Shown: positions 11,626 to 22,438 of the stretch, in pieces
Layout of the letters: each line of letters begins with the position of its first letter
How positions within the stretch are numbered: the stretch's first letter is position 1
Source: Hemileia vastatrix
Lineage: Eukaryota > Basidiomycota > Pucciniomycetes > Pucciniales > Zaghouaniaceae
Length of the DNA stretch: 64,000 nt
Direction of reading: 5' to 3'
Assembly: GCA_030280995.1 (NCBI GenBank)
Contig: JASXTE010000001.1
Span: 20,836,106 to 20,900,105, forward strand
Notes under the pieces: generated by a model
What the model was told of the DNA's origin: nothing
Seen by the model: only the letters and a program-made list of their open reading frames with translations
Database searches by the model: none
Program-made: the position numbers and the translations under genes

Positions 11626-11764
11626 CTGGAGAGATGAGATGAGAAAATAGATGAATTGAAAATATTTGATGGATGTTTGAGGAGAGGAGAAAATGTATAT
11701 GAGGGATGAATGGAAAAATGAAACAGTGAAAAATTATGCAATTGCAGAAAATATGTGATTTCAT
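11626..11764 (-). other. Conserved spliced segment with ATGAAATCACATATTTTC (Harb-1)
   Basis: A 139-nt segment starting at a conserved ATG preceded by TCAG-CTCAAC (a possible splice acceptor) and ending at a perfect donor, CTCTCCAG then GTAAGTCATTT. Equivalent segments with the same start and donor lie at 15033-15171, 37093-37233 and about 47811-47944 (minus). Length varies by 2 nt between copies, so it may be an untranslated leader exon rather than coding. Confidence 0.6.
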
Positions 11765-11941
11765 GTTGAGCTGATGAAATTAAACAAATGAGACATCCAA
11801 AAAATAGAATTGACTGAAAATTCAAAATTTTATTTATGCAAAAAAAAATAACCAACACAAGTGAATAAAACATGGAGAATTAAAATAACACAAGTGAAAA
11901 AAACAAGGAAGTTGAAAATTGGGAGAGTGCAAAAAAATAAT

Positions 11942-13418
11942 TTAAAAGGGTGGTGAAGATAAATGTTGGAGAGTAATAGGAATAATGTCAGAGTGTATTC
12001 CGGTTGAATGAATGATATGTGATTCAAGGGAAGGGAGAGCTGGTGCTAGTACAGGATCCTCTTCTTCATAAAGATCATTCCACTCATCCTTTAAATTAGC
12101 TAGGATATTGTGGAGTATAACACAGTTCATAATCCAATGATTTGCAGTTTTGATTTCCATTTTTTTTGAAATTGGATTCTGAGCTCCTGGAGACTAGAAA
12201 ATCTTCCCTTTAAAATCCCAATAGCACATTTAGTCCATACTCTTGATTGGACAAGGTGATAATTAAAGGTGGTTTTGGGGTCATTTTCTATAGTTGCACC
12301 ACAGAAAGCAGGTACAATGTACTTTCCGCTTGCATATGCTGAGTCTGCAAGGAGGTACTGGGATTCATCAAAGTATGAGTCAGGAGTTTGAGAAATCCTC
12401 ATTCTTTGGAAGAAAAAAGAGTCATTACATGAGCCAGGGCAGCCACTATGAAAAGCAATGAATTTTTTATTGACATTGCATACAAGTTGAACAGCAATAG
12501 AGTATCTAGAAAGAAGGTAAAAATTCAGTTTATGAAAGATGTGAAATTGGAGAACATTTTGAAGAAACCTTTTTTTGAAATCAAAATAATGGTTACCATC
12601 ATGAGCAGGCTTTTGACTCAAAGGTATAGTTGTACCATCAACAAATCCTACACATCCAGGGAAACCTTCAGCTTACATTACTTGAGAGGATTCACCATGC
12701 AATATGGGGGGCGGACTTGCTAGCGAGTCCGCAACCTTGGACCCAAACTCACCACAGATTGAGCACACATTGAGCTATTGATAAAGGAACCATACAATCA
12801 GGGATGAACACCACTCAGCAGAACAGTTTTAGGTGGGTGTCCAAGTAGAGTTCAGCATGAGTTCAGTATGAGTTCAGTCTGAGTTCCATCTGAGTTCAGG
12901 TTGAGGACTTGCTAGCAAGTCCACCCCCTATATTGCGTAGTGATTCAAGTCGCTGTTGTGGTGTTGGCCAAGCAAGTGTTTGAGACTTGAGGGAAAGGAT
13001 GGAAATCATGAAGCACTTGGTGTATAATATAACCATCCCATATCCTATGGTAAAGAGATTTTCCAAACATCTTACAGCAGCACCATTTCCATTTGAGCCA
13101 AAGGGACATAGTGCAACAGCAAGTTGAATAGCAGGATCACACTGATTATTTTGAGAATTGTTATAGAAGATAGGATTTTTGGAGATGAGTTGATAAAGTT
13201 TGAAGAAAAAAATTGGGAGAAGTTCTAAATAGTTGAGTGAATTTTAGTTGAGGAATGTTGAGAATGGAGCAGAGATCATATCTGGGATCATGATGAAGAT
13301 TTGGCCCCCTTGGGTTTATGTAACTCTTTTTGGAAAGAAAAGACATATAGGCTAAAGCATCTTCCAAATCAGAGTCTGTTTTATAGTAAAGAACTAAAAG
13401 TAAAGCAATAGCATTCAT
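11942..13418 (-). pseudogene. Harb-1 PIF/Harbinger transposase (DDE)
   Basis: The N-terminus MNAIALLLVLYYKTDSDLED matches the start in Harb-2 and is followed by an alpha-helical region. The catalytic region has GFPGCVGFVDGTTIPL (first Asp), GCPGSCNDSFFF, LLADSAY (second Asp), then SRVWTKCAIGILKGRF, where Harb-3 reads SRVHIEHSIGILKGHF; the catalytic Glu is thus Lys (codon AAA). An intron splits the gene after FDFKK (donor GTTTCT near 12555, acceptor TTTCTAG near 12512). The C-terminus, in another frame, runs ILHNILANLKDEWNDLYEEE to LQHLSSPPF and stop at 11942. Defects: two adjacent stops near 13160, a TAG shortly before GFPGC, a 223-bp MITE (12706-12928), and a frameshift near 12165. Confidence 0.85.
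12706..12928. mobile_element. 223-bp MITE inside the Harb-1 transposase
   Basis: Flanked by a TAT target duplication (12703-12705 and 12929-12931). Terminal inverted repeats are GGGGGGCGGACTTGCTAGCG on the left and, reversed, GGGGGTGGACTTGCTAGCA on the right. The interior has no coding capacity but contains five ~11-bp units of GAGTTCAG type at about 12850-12900. The 3-bp duplication and G-rich ends suggest mobilisation by a Harbinger transposase. Confidence 0.88.
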
Positions 13419-13944
13419 AGTTGAGTGAAGTAGCTACCTAGTAGAGAGGTGTTTCATAGTTGTTGGTGGAAGGCTTATGTGATGAGGGAAGTGGGAATTC
13501 ACTGCCAAATGTGTAGTTGGGGTGTGTAGATAAAAAAAACTTTAAGTGTTCTCCACCAAAATTAAGTAGCATAAAGTGAGAAAAGACTTAAGGATGGCAT
13601 CAGCAATTATAATTCATGTGACTTTCTTAAAAATACATCATGGATGTGATGAATTTGGGATCAGTAATTAGGAATGTAAATTGGTATATAAGAGGCAGGA
13701 TAATGCATTATTGTGGATTCCTTATCCACTAGCCCCAGGGCTAGTGGGTATAAATCTTCTGCAATTAATAATTTATGATCCCTAGAAAAAAAATTCTTGA
13801 TACCTAATAGAAGATCAGTCAACTTTGACACCCCCTAATATGTATAAATTCTTAAATATCTGGATATTTATTAATTCTAATCATATTATCATATTAATCT
13901 TTGAGTTACTCATGTTGTGAAAGCTAAAAAATATTAGTACTTAA

Positions 13945-14157
13945 AACCAAAAAAACACTTGTAACCTGCTAGAATTTTCTAATCCCTCAATCTATTTTTT
14001 ATTCAACAATAACTCAGACTTGACTCCAGAAAAGCAGGCATGCTCAGTATTCAGTGTAATTTTTTTTCAGAAGAATTATAGCTGAGCTAGAACTGAATCA
14101 AGTCAAGGATAGTAATTAGAACCTGATATCAGGTTCCCACATTGTTTTCTGGTGACT
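13945..14157 (+). repeat. Dispersed repeat shared with 57020-57235
   Basis: The stretch shares GGCATGCTCAGTATTCAGTG, then AGAATTAYAGCTGAGCTA, ACTGAATYAA and a closing palindrome ACCTGATATCAGGT-TCCCACATT with 57020-57235. It is the left flank of Harb-2. The parent element type is not recognisable from two copies. Confidence 0.65.
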
Positions 14158-14158
14158 C

Positions 14159-14190
<32 letters not shown>
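14158..14190. repeat. ATT microsatellite, insertion site of Harb-2
   Basis: About ten or eleven TTA/ATT units. Another five ATT units resume directly after the right end of Harb-2 (32666-32680), so the element split a single microsatellite. Confidence 0.9.
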
Positions 14191-14191
<1 letters not shown>

Positions 14192-14672
14192 GGGGGTATC
14201 AATGTTCAGGGATCCGCAATTAGGGATCAGGAATTTTCCCGGGATCAGACATTATTAATTGTGGAAGATTCTTAACCACTAGCCCCAGGGCTAGTGGATA
14301 AGAAATTCACAATAATGCATTATACCACCTCTTATACCCCAATTTCTGTTCCTAATTCCTGATCCCAAACTCATCACATCCATGATTGATTTTTAAGAAA
14401 GTCACATGACATATAATTGTGGATGCCATCCTTATGTATCTCATCACTCTATGATACTTAATTTTGGTGGCAAACACATAACATTTTTTCTCATCTTTAT
14501 GTGTCTCTTTACTCTATGATACTTAATTTTTGTGGCAAATACATAACTTTTTTTTCTATCTACACACCCCATCTGCTCATTTGGTGGAAAATTCCCACTT
14601 CCCACTCATCACCTAAACCTTATATGAACAATAGTGAAGCACCTCTCTACTAGGAACCAACTTCACACAGCT

Positions 14673-14892
14673 ATGAATTCCATCACTTTAGTTTTAACTG
14701 CTGAATCTGACTCTGACACTGGGTTGTAAGACACTTTAGCTTATATGTCTTTTCAATGATCTTTATGAAGAAGAGGATCCCAGACCTGCACCAGCTCTCC
14801 CCTCCCTTGAATCAAAAAACATTCTTTCCACCAGCATACACTCTGTCATTATGCCAACCACCCTCCAACATTTTGAAACACAACCCTTTTAA
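14673..14892 (+). pseudogene. Harb-2 transposase, internally deleted
   Basis: Starts MNSITLVLTAESDSDTGL, like the Harb-1 N-terminus, and after a TAG continues DTLAYMSF. At about 14757 it jumps directly to the C-terminal NDLYEEEDPRPAPALPSLES and LQHFETQPF with stop at 14890-14892. The whole catalytic domain (about 1.2 kb compared with Harb-1) is missing, so no activity is possible. Confidence 0.8.
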
Positions 14893-15032
14893 TTTTTTTC
14901 ACTCTCCAAATTTTCAACTTCTGTGTGTTATTCACTTGTTTTGGTGTTTTTATTTTTCATATTCATTTTTTTTAATTTACACTGAATGTCTCTTTTTTGG
15001 ATGTCTCATTTGTTTTCATTCTCCAGCTCAAC

Positions 15033-15171
15033 ATGAAATCACATATTTTCTGCAATTACATAATTTTTCACTGTTTCTTTTTTTAATTCATTCCTAATAT
15101 CCTTTTCCTCTTCTCCTCCAACATCCCTCAAACAATTTGGTTTCATTTATTTTCTCATCTCATCTCTCCAG
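15033..15171 (+). other. Conserved spliced segment (Harb-2)
   Basis: Begins ATGAAATCACATATTTTCTG after a TTCTCCAG-CTCAAC acceptor-like site and ends CTCTCCAG before GTAAGTCATTT. Same length (139 nt) as in Harb-1. See also the second conserved segment ending with ATCAAG before GTAAGC at 15536, which in one frame reads LKHIHFTFFMHFTYSIF and has a near-identical counterpart in Harb-4 (about 47435-47550, minus). Confidence 0.6.
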
Positions 15172-15689
15172 GTAAGTCATTTTATTTATTTTTTTGATTT
15201 TTTGATTTCTAAGTATATTTTTTTTGTTTTTTGTTCTGTTTTTTCATTCTTTTTTGTATCTAAATTTTTTTAAGCGGTTATTTTTGATTTTTATTGTAAA
15301 ATTAACCTTTTTATCTCTCCCTCCTTTCTTTCTTTTTTAGCTCCATCACCCTACTCATCATTTGCCTTGGCATGGCCATTATCCCCCTCTATCCCCTATT
15401 TCACTTTTTGTTGGTTCCATGTCATTAAAACACATACATTTCACATTCTTTATGCATTTCACTTACTCCATATTCAATTTCTCCCAAATTCCAACATCAT
15501 TCTTTCTTGCTCTATTTTTCCTACTTTTTAATCAAGGTAAGCTTCATCTCCTTTTTTTATAACTAAATGATATCTCTTTCCTTCTATGAAAATTTCATAC
15601 TTAAGTATATGCATGACTCTTATCTGGATAACAGTGGACTTATTAAACTCTTCTTGTTCTCATCTCCATTACCACTTTTCAAGTTTTTG

Positions 15690-16335
15690 TAAGATTTTTA
15701 AAATCAGACTTGGAATTAGGGTTAGGTTTATTAGAATCTAATGTTCTTTTTACTAAAGTTTTTCCTGAAGGCCACCTTTCAATTCCCACAAAAAGATTTG
15801 AATTTGGTTCAGTGGTTGCTGAGATATTGACCTTTAAATTTGAGCCTTTTTTTCCCAATTTAATTTATTTTTATTTCATATTTTTATGTAATAAATTAGG
15901 GTTAGGTTTATTTAAATAACATTTCCTTAAAATGAAGATTCTCCTGAAGCCTATATTTCATTTCCTACAAACTTGTTTGAATTTGGTTCTGTGGTCGCTG
16001 AGATTTTGACCTTAAAAGTTGAGCCTTTTTTTCTGAATGTTACTTAATTTATTTTATCTTTTTATATTGCATAATTAGAGAACAAGGCTTCTGAAAGTCT
16101 TATCTGATGATTTTCTAGGCTTATATCTCCATTATGTTGGAATTTTATTGTCAATTTTCAAATTTTTGTGCAATTTTGAAAATCAGAGTCAAAATTAGGG
16201 TTAGGTTAATTCAAATCTTATTTTCTTTTTAGTGAAGATTCTTCTGAAGCCAATCTTTCATTTCCCATAGATGTATTTGAATTCAGTTTAGTGATTTCTG
16301 AGATATTGACCTTTAAAGTTGAGCCTTTTTTCTAA
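15690..16335 (-). repeat. Three repeats with TTAGGG-like motif (Harb-2)
   Basis: Three partial copies of the ~300-bp repeat seen at 5271-5870, in reverse. Each has ATTAGGGTTAGG, then a TTTGAATTTGGTTCAGTGGT-type block, GCTGAGATATTGACC and GTTGAGCCTTTTTT. They lie immediately 5' of the oxygenase remnant. Confidence 0.8.
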
Positions 16336-16351
16336 ATTTTATTTAAATTAT

Positions 16352-16725
16352 TTCATGTTTAGACCAGGGTTTGTTAAAGGCTATTCTCTTGGTATGTCTG
16401 ATACTATATGTTTCATTCTTAAAATTGTGTCACTCATTTTATTTCCATAGGCAGCTATTATTTACTTAGAAAAAGCTTCTCAAGTTCATCACCAAACAAC
16501 CAAAGCTCCACCTGGCTTGGAATCTTGTCAAGAGTTCACACATTTTGGATGTTCATTTCAAATAAGTCAAAAATTAATCCACAGAATAAACAAGGTAAAA
16601 AGACAAGGTAAATTTAACAAATATAAAAAAACTTTAAAAATCCTGTTAAAAATTTACTCACTTTGGCTGTTCTTTTCAAATCAATAGGGAGCTGGTCAAT
16701 AGGATTGATAAGGTATGAGAAAAAG
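16352..16725 (+). pseudogene. Harb-2 Tet-like oxygenase, catalytic core deleted
   Basis: Exon 1 end RPGFVKGYSLG (16352-16391) is followed by a GTATGT...CATAG intron and exon 2 from 16451, whose first residues then run, after a deletion and frame change, straight into VHHQTTKAPPGLESCQEFTH and FGCSFQISQKLIHRINK. Compared with Harb-3, about 130 residues including the HxD region are missing. A second, separate FTHFGCSFQINRELVNRID block follows at 16655-16715, so two C-terminal modules lie in tandem. Confidence 0.75.
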
Positions 16726-17069
16726 TTGAGGACAAAAAACATTAAATAGAAAGAAAAAGCATGGGGTGTAATATAGTTTTTCAACTTTTATTTTTTTCAC
16801 AAATTAAAATTTTACAAGTCATATATGATACTCTACTTACCTAAATTAATGAGCCATTGGCCATGTGTTATATAATGGTAATCATGAGGAAATTTGTTTT
16901 TCTCATGAGGTTCATGTATGCATTTGTGTTTGATTTCATTGAATTTGGTCAAGGACAATTTCCACTCAAATTTTTACTTGAATTGTCATTAATTTAGGTT
17001 TTTAAATTATCTTATAAGACTTTTTTACATGCTAATTTATGCAATGAACATAAATTTTGGCAATCTATG

Positions 17070-17200
17070 CCCCTACTTCAATAAAACACAGGGGAGGGTA
17101 TTGCCATTTCTTTTGTCATAAATTTTTTTCTGACTTAGAAAAAAAATGGTGATCCCCACCTCCTGTTATGGTAAATAGCAGGGGAGGGTATTGCCAAAAA
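17070..17200 (+). repeat. Convergence-zone repeats (Harb-2)
   Basis: Two units with GGGGAGGGTATTGCCA and GACTTAGAAAAA, equivalent to the repeats at 39745-39975. The zone 16730-17070 before it holds only the conserved non-coding spacer of these elements. Confidence 0.75.
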
Positions 17201-17480
17201 ATTTTTTTTTACATAAATCATTTTTAATTCATTGGCTTGTAGCTGAATTTTGGCATTTTCCAATTGAAATTGATTATTTTTGAATTTTTCATCATTCTCT
17301 CTTTGAATCCTAATCTTCTCCCTCTCCAAATCTAAACAATCTTTCTCAATTTCTAAAAATTGTTCTTCCTTTGATTTTGAATGAAACCACTTCTTTTCCT
17401 CAAAGAGTAGTTGACATTCTTCAGTTTTTTCATGAGACTCCAGCTTCATGATTTCAATTTGTGCTTGTTCTTTTTCTGCA
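17135..17480 (-). pseudogene. Coiled-coil C-terminal fragment of a companion-type protein
   Basis: The minus strand encodes a charged helix-forming stretch, KLESHEKTEECQLLFEEKKW and LDLEREKIRIQRENDEKF, typical of the C-terminal coils of the companion proteins, without their DNA-binding part. It lies beyond the end of the Harb-2 companion gene, so it may derive from a second, mostly deleted element. Confidence 0.5.
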
Positions 17481-17814
17481 AAAAGGTTAACTTTTAAGAG
17501 TAAGAGAAATAAATTAAGAAAAATTCTTTAATCATAACAAGAATAAAAAATGTATGAATTTTTCAAATTTTTGCAAAAAAAAAATCATCTAGAATCAAGA
17601 CCTTTAAATAGTCAGCACATATGAAATTATCACCAAAAAGAAATAAAACAAAATTTATTTAAACAAACAAACAAATAATCTAAAATGTTGCAATAAAATG
17701 TTTCACATCTCAGTGAGGAGTGTGTGCCAAGGATTGATTATTAGCTTTAATGCATTCTATCAAGAAAACTTTCTAAATGTAATAAAAAAAACGATTTATT
17801 AAAAATTTTCATTA

Positions 17815-19066
17815 AGTGTTCAATTTCCTCAATATATTTATTAGCTTTAACACATTTTCTCAAGAAATCTTTCTTTTCTGAACCATCTTCAATTTTATAA
17901 GTGAGTTCATTTGATCCAATAGGAAATCGTACTCTAGAGCCTTATCCCCTTTCTTTATCTCAAATTTCTTCTCCTCCAAATCATGTTCCCTCTCATCCCT
18001 CTTTAAAGAAAGCTTTAATTTCTTCTCCTCCAGGTCTTGTACCCTCCCATCCCTCTGTAAAGAAAGCTTGACTTTCTTCTCCTCCAAGTCTTGTTCCCTA
18101 TCATTCCTTTGTAAAGAGAGCTCATATTGGTTCTTTTGAAATTTGAGAGTATATCTTGCAACTTCAACTTTACCTAGAGTGAAAAGGAATATTAAAAAAA
18201 GAAAAGAAAAGCTCACGTAATTATTAAGAGTTATGCTATCACTTATCAGATTCACATTTCTCCGGAAAATAATCAATGGAAGAAAAAGGGATTTGTGAAA
18301 AACTATCTCTGTTTTGCTTTCTATGACTGTTGAAATTCAAAGTAGTTGATGGTCTTTGCTTTTTTTTGGAGTTCAAGTTTTCCTCTTCATTATTGATGCT
18401 AGCTTCAGACTCACTTGCTTGAGGATCCTGAGTTTGTTCATTAGTCTTTTTAGAAATATAAAAAATAAAACAACTAGACAAGAAATAAAAGTTTACTGGA
18501 GTGGGATCATGTTGGTTTATATCACCATAAGGATCTATTGGAAAGCTATCTAGATTTGTTGAATTTAGAACAGGGGAGGCTTGAGTGGAGGAAGAGGATG
18601 GAAAAATTTTTCTTTTAGCATCATGTTTGGAGATAGCTTCTTCACCATCCAACATGTTGGCAGGATTAACATCAGATTTCTCTCCAAAAATAGCATCCAT
18701 CTCTTTAAATTATGGACATAGATATTCAAGCTTATCATCCATGGATTTTATGCCCTTACTGATATCAATGTCAGTAATACAAAAACCAGTAGAAAATGAA
18801 AGAGTCTTTTCCCTCTTGTATTTGGCTTGGTAATGCTTGAAATTTTCAGACATCTGTTTAGGTAAAAGATCAATCCTTCCCTTTGTCTTATTTTCTTATT
18901 CATTGGCCATTAGAAGATAGCCATTGACTTTTGATGCAGGGAGCCATCCTACTTTAGTTGAATTCTCAGTACCAAAACAAGAATCATCATTAGTTTTTAT
19001 TTTCAGCCAGTTGATCAGTACGAGATTATTATCTTTTTTTAGTTGAAAAGTATTTAATTTCTCAGC
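17815..19066 (-). pseudogene. Harb-2 companion protein (Myb/SANT-like with coiled coil)
   Basis: Minus-strand reading gives LVLINWLKIKTNDDSCFG, LPKQMSENFKHYQAKYK, DISKGIKSMDDKLEYLCP, then DVNPANMLDGEEAISKHDAK, a linker, an intron (about 18430-18510), a serine/acidic segment, a second intron (about 18178-18245) and a coil with three DLEEKK repeats (about 17980-18140) ending KKDFLRKCVKANKYIEEIEH. It is collinear with the Harb-1 and Harb-3 proteins. Stops are present around 18895 and 18713. A second KAN motif (FLIECIKANN) lies further on at about 17740-17775, hinting at a duplicated tail. Confidence 0.72.
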
Positions 19067-19339
19067 TGAGCGGGGAAAGAGGGATTAATGGGATTTGAAG
19101 AACAACTGGGGGAAGGCTGCCTTTGAGAAGATCTATGATGACGGGGAATGTCAAGATATTAGAAGATAAAAAGGAGAAGAAAAAATAGATGAGATGTGGA
19201 GGGGTTTTGAACGGAAATGAATAGACAGGATGGTAGTGCACAGCAAGGTAGGTAGGCTGGCACATTAAGAAAGTTGTCCAAGATGTGGTTGTGAAAAATT
19301 GAGGATAAAAATGTTGGATAGAGGTGAACATTGACATGT

Positions 19340-20693
19340 TGTAGAAAGTTCTAAAGTACTAAGAAGTAGACACAATGTGAGATGGGTTGGTTCTTCTTTT
19401 CAATTTTTAAAAAAAGAAGCTCCTGCCACTCTTATTTTAAATACAGCACAATAATGTGTAATAATAATATCTCACCAGATAGTTTATAATTTGAGAGAAA
19501 AGTTAAAAGATAAGGAAAAATAAATATTACTATCTGGATATTTCAATTCTTAATAAGCGCTAGTATCCACAGCTACTCCCTCTTGAAGTGCTCTCTTTGA
19601 ATATGCCTTATTATAACAATAAAATAACTCTAATAATAGTTTATCCTACTGAATCTATATATTCTCTCTGTGTTGCACTTTTTCACTATACTATATGAAA
19701 CACACACACAGACGCAAGAACTCTAAAAGACTCAGAATATCTCCAATATTCTCTTAAACACTTAATAGCAGAAAAATCCAATCTCTTACTTTTATCAGAG
19801 CAATCACAAAATCAACAAATTGCTATATATCACAATATATTTTGAAAGTATATAATATGAGGCTCTAATTTTTGTAATCTAATAACTGATTTGAATACTA
19901 ATTTTTATACCTAACAACTACTCCTATTCCCATTAGATAGCCTTTCTTTCTTATATTTTTCAGCACTCCAGACACAGTTCCCTAGTGGATCTCCAGTGCT
20001 GTCTTTAGTTCCACATTAGTAAAACAATAACTAATCCATTAGTAAACTAAATACACCGCTTGTAACAACTACAGTACCTAAACATACCCTATGCTTACTT
20101 AAAATAGTATTAAATTGTTTCACTCATGTTCCACATGCGCACATATGACTGTACCTTGCATTTTTTCAGCGCTACTTCCCATTTTGACACCTTTCAGCGC
20201 TGATCCTTGTCTCTTTGACTCTTGGGTGGTTTTTTTTTGTGATCAAGTCCCAATCCTCCTTGCTTCATTACTAAGTCCATAGTTCTCACAATTCACTTAA
20301 CTAGTTAGCCTCTGAAACTTACACTAGCTGTTTCAGTAAGTTACCATACTAGCCGCTGTGCAGTATACTATGTACTTGAGGCCTTCCTTGAGCCATAATT
20401 CCTACCTTAACACATAACACACAATTATTGGAAAATCCAAATCCATAATGCTCAGAACTTGCACTCCTAAGTTGATAACACATATCTCCCTTTGTGCGGC
20501 ACATCTTGCTTCAAAATCCAAGCTCACAGACCCCAAATCCTCTTCAGCGCTTCTCTTTCCCTTTGTTCTATTAAAACTACAATCAAATATTTATAATAGC
20601 ACTATATACTGTGCTATGATTCCCCTCTGTTCTTCCTGGGCTACACAAGCTGATTTGTCCAAAAGACAAGTTACCTGCAATGCCCGTACCACA
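19340..20693 (-). repeat. RetroA 3' LTR
   Basis: In element orientation it runs TGTGGTACGGGC to ACTTTCTACA, giving TG...CA ends. Same length as its partner at 31196-32549. It contains TCCAGTGCTG-type blocks and many TATA-like AT stretches, but no coding frame. Confidence 0.9.
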
Positions 20694-20706
20694 TCCCCCC
20701 TCTACT
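20694..20706 (-). promoter_or_regulatory. RetroA polypurine tract
   Basis: In element orientation AGAGGGGGGA immediately precedes the 3' LTR, the expected place and composition of the plus-strand primer. Confidence 0.8.
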
Positions 20707-20726
20707 ACCGACTGTCCCCAGGAGCC

Positions 20727-20734
20727 TATAAATA
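20727..20734 (+). promoter_or_regulatory. TATA box of the antisense zinc-cluster gene
   Basis: TATAAATA within GAGCCTATAAATACC, 150 bp upstream of the ATG at 20884 and followed by a pyrimidine-rich leader. The same GCCTATAAATA core stands before the second antisense gene at 22393. Confidence 0.65.
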
Positions 20735-20883
20735 CCTTGTGCCTCTCAGAATTTTCCTCCTCCATCCTCCAACTTCTTCTTCATATTCTATAAATCATAA
20801 TCATTATCATTTCCTTCTTCTTCTACTACATAGTTATATCCTCTTATATTCTTGTATTCCTTTTTATTCATAACTTCTAAGTA

Positions 20884-21714
20884 ATGAACACAGAAAATGC
20901 TACCATTAATACCAAGAATACCACCAACATTGTGAACGCTATCCAACAGTTAGTGCACACGCAGCCCCCTGCTGCTCCTCCCATGACACTAGTCACTACA
21001 CTGTTGGGTAGGACAAGATGCACCCACTGCATCAAAAATGGCATAACCTCCTGCCACTTTTCAAAAGCTTACCATGGCAACACTTATTTTAATGTAAGTA
21101 TTCCTTCATTTTTCTTCCTTTCTTTTCATCCTATCATTACCAACTTCCATTTCTTCTTCTTCTTTTTTTTAGTCATGCAATTTCTGCAAAAGTTGCAAAA
21201 AGAAATGTAGCTATGATGGGCCACCCACCATTGCCCATCTAGACCCCAACACTTCTACCATGTACATTATGAGCCAGATGACCATCAAGTGCCCTGCACC
21301 TGCTCCAACTACACCACCTAATAACAAATTTGTCAAGGTTGGTTTCCAAGTGCGTACTTCCAGTAGGGTCGCTTCAATTCCTATATCACTCTTTTCAGAA
21401 GAGAGTATCCACACTGTAAGTTCCTTTATCTTCTTTTTCCTCTTCTGACCTAACACTAATACCCTTCCTTTCTTTTCTAGGATGCGCCAGCCACTCCTTA
21501 CGCTGAGACTCCTCCTCCACCAAAAGATTTGCTGTTCCTTCCTTCTCTGGAAGAAGATCTCCTTTGGGATGCCGCTCCTCTTCTAGAGTGTGCACCTTGT
21601 TCACCAACTCCTGACTGGACTGCCATGCAGCCAGCTGGTGATGCTTTCCTCCCGGATGACTGGCCTGTCAATACCCCTTCACTTGAAAAGGAAGAAGAGC
21701 CCGTCATGGCTTGA
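20884..21714 (+). CDS. Antisense spliced gene in RetroA: zinc-cluster-like protein
   Basis: Three exons, 20884-21093, 21173-21415 and 21481-21714, all phase 0, with GTAAGT donors and TTTTTTAG / TTTTCTAG acceptors, give an uninterrupted 228-residue protein. Cysteines at about residues 46, 49, 57, 72, 75 and 82 have the spacing C-x2-C-x7-C-x14-C-x2-C-x6-C, close to the fungal Zn(II)2Cys6 cluster, with basic residues and the ending CSYDGPP. An extra Cys lies at 78. The C-terminal exon is acidic and proline-rich (PSLEEDLLWDAAPLLE), like an activation domain. It lies between integrase and 3' LTR on the strand opposite to pol. A DNA-binding regulator is inferred. That it stayed open while gag-pol decayed suggests constraint or chance; a search of other RetroA copies would tell. 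Confidence 0.72.
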
Positions 21715-22438
21715 AACTGGGAATTTTCAGAGCATATTGCCTGCGCGCCATACAATGCAACCATGCATTGAAGGACCAGTTTTGCTGCCATCAAGAAATT
21801 CTTCAAGGCAGTCCCGGTATATACTTGTGCTGGGTATAACCAATGCACACAGCTAATCACTACCTTGCAAAAAAACATTCAAGAGGCTGTTAATGCCTGG
21901 GCTTTCTGCGTCCCAATCTTTGATGACACAGAATACTAAAAAATCTTCTTCTCTTCATCTACTTTTAACCTTCTTCCTATAACTTGCACATAGCCTATAA
22001 AAGTAATAAAATATCCCACATTCTCATTTTAAATTCTTTGTAAGAGCCCTTCAACTACAAGATGAGTTGCCAAAAAAAATCATCCTTCTTCCAAACTTGC
22101 CAGCGCACCCTTTTACTAAGTGCTTCTGAAAGATGAAACAAAAAGAAAAAACTTAAGATCAGTGCTACTCCCTATAGCAGGAAATACATCCTCTGTGTCA
22201 TATATGCATGAGTTCCCTTGAAATCTTCAGATATTTGCAATATATGACTTTCCCTTGACTGCGACAGATTCCACTTTTCCCTTTGGTCCCTTTTTCTATG
22301 ATGAAAATCCTTCACATCTTCCTTAGAGACCATTCAGTGCTCAAGTCAGATATTGCGCAATTAATTCCTTTTTTATAATGCCATTCTTAGCCTATAAATA
22401 GCCCATCTAATAATCAACATTTCCATCATCTTAGTATC
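21715..22438. other. Spacer between the two antisense genes
   Basis: Contains a poly(A)-signal-like AATAAAAT near 22006 after a further TATAAAAG (21996-22003), and the TATAAATA of the next gene (22393-22400). No further coding segment is evident. Confidence 0.4.

Larger units (their letters stand above)
5918..13836 (-). mobile_element. Harb-1: PIF/Harbinger-like transposon with three genes
   Basis: A 7919-bp element flanked by a 3-bp target duplication AAT (5915-5917 and 13837-13839). The left end reads AGGGGGTATCAATGTTGACC and the right end, reversed, AGGGGGTGTCAAAGTTGACT, imperfect inverted repeats. Inside, from the transposase side (right): transposase (minus, 11942-13418), conserved spliced segment, palindromic C/G tract, Tet-like oxygenase (minus, 8869-10125), and the companion gene (plus, 6421-7825) converging on it. 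Harb-2 has the same end types in opposite order, so it lies in the opposite orientation. All three genes contain stops or frameshifts, so this copy is non-autonomous. Three-base AT-rich duplications and the DDE motifs fit the PIF/Harbinger superfamily. Confidence 0.88.

Noticed and set aside
5918..13836. KDZ transposon, known to travel with TET/JBP genes
   Set aside because: The transposase has the DDE pattern and short 3-bp target duplications of PIF/Harbinger, and I see no KDZ motifs.
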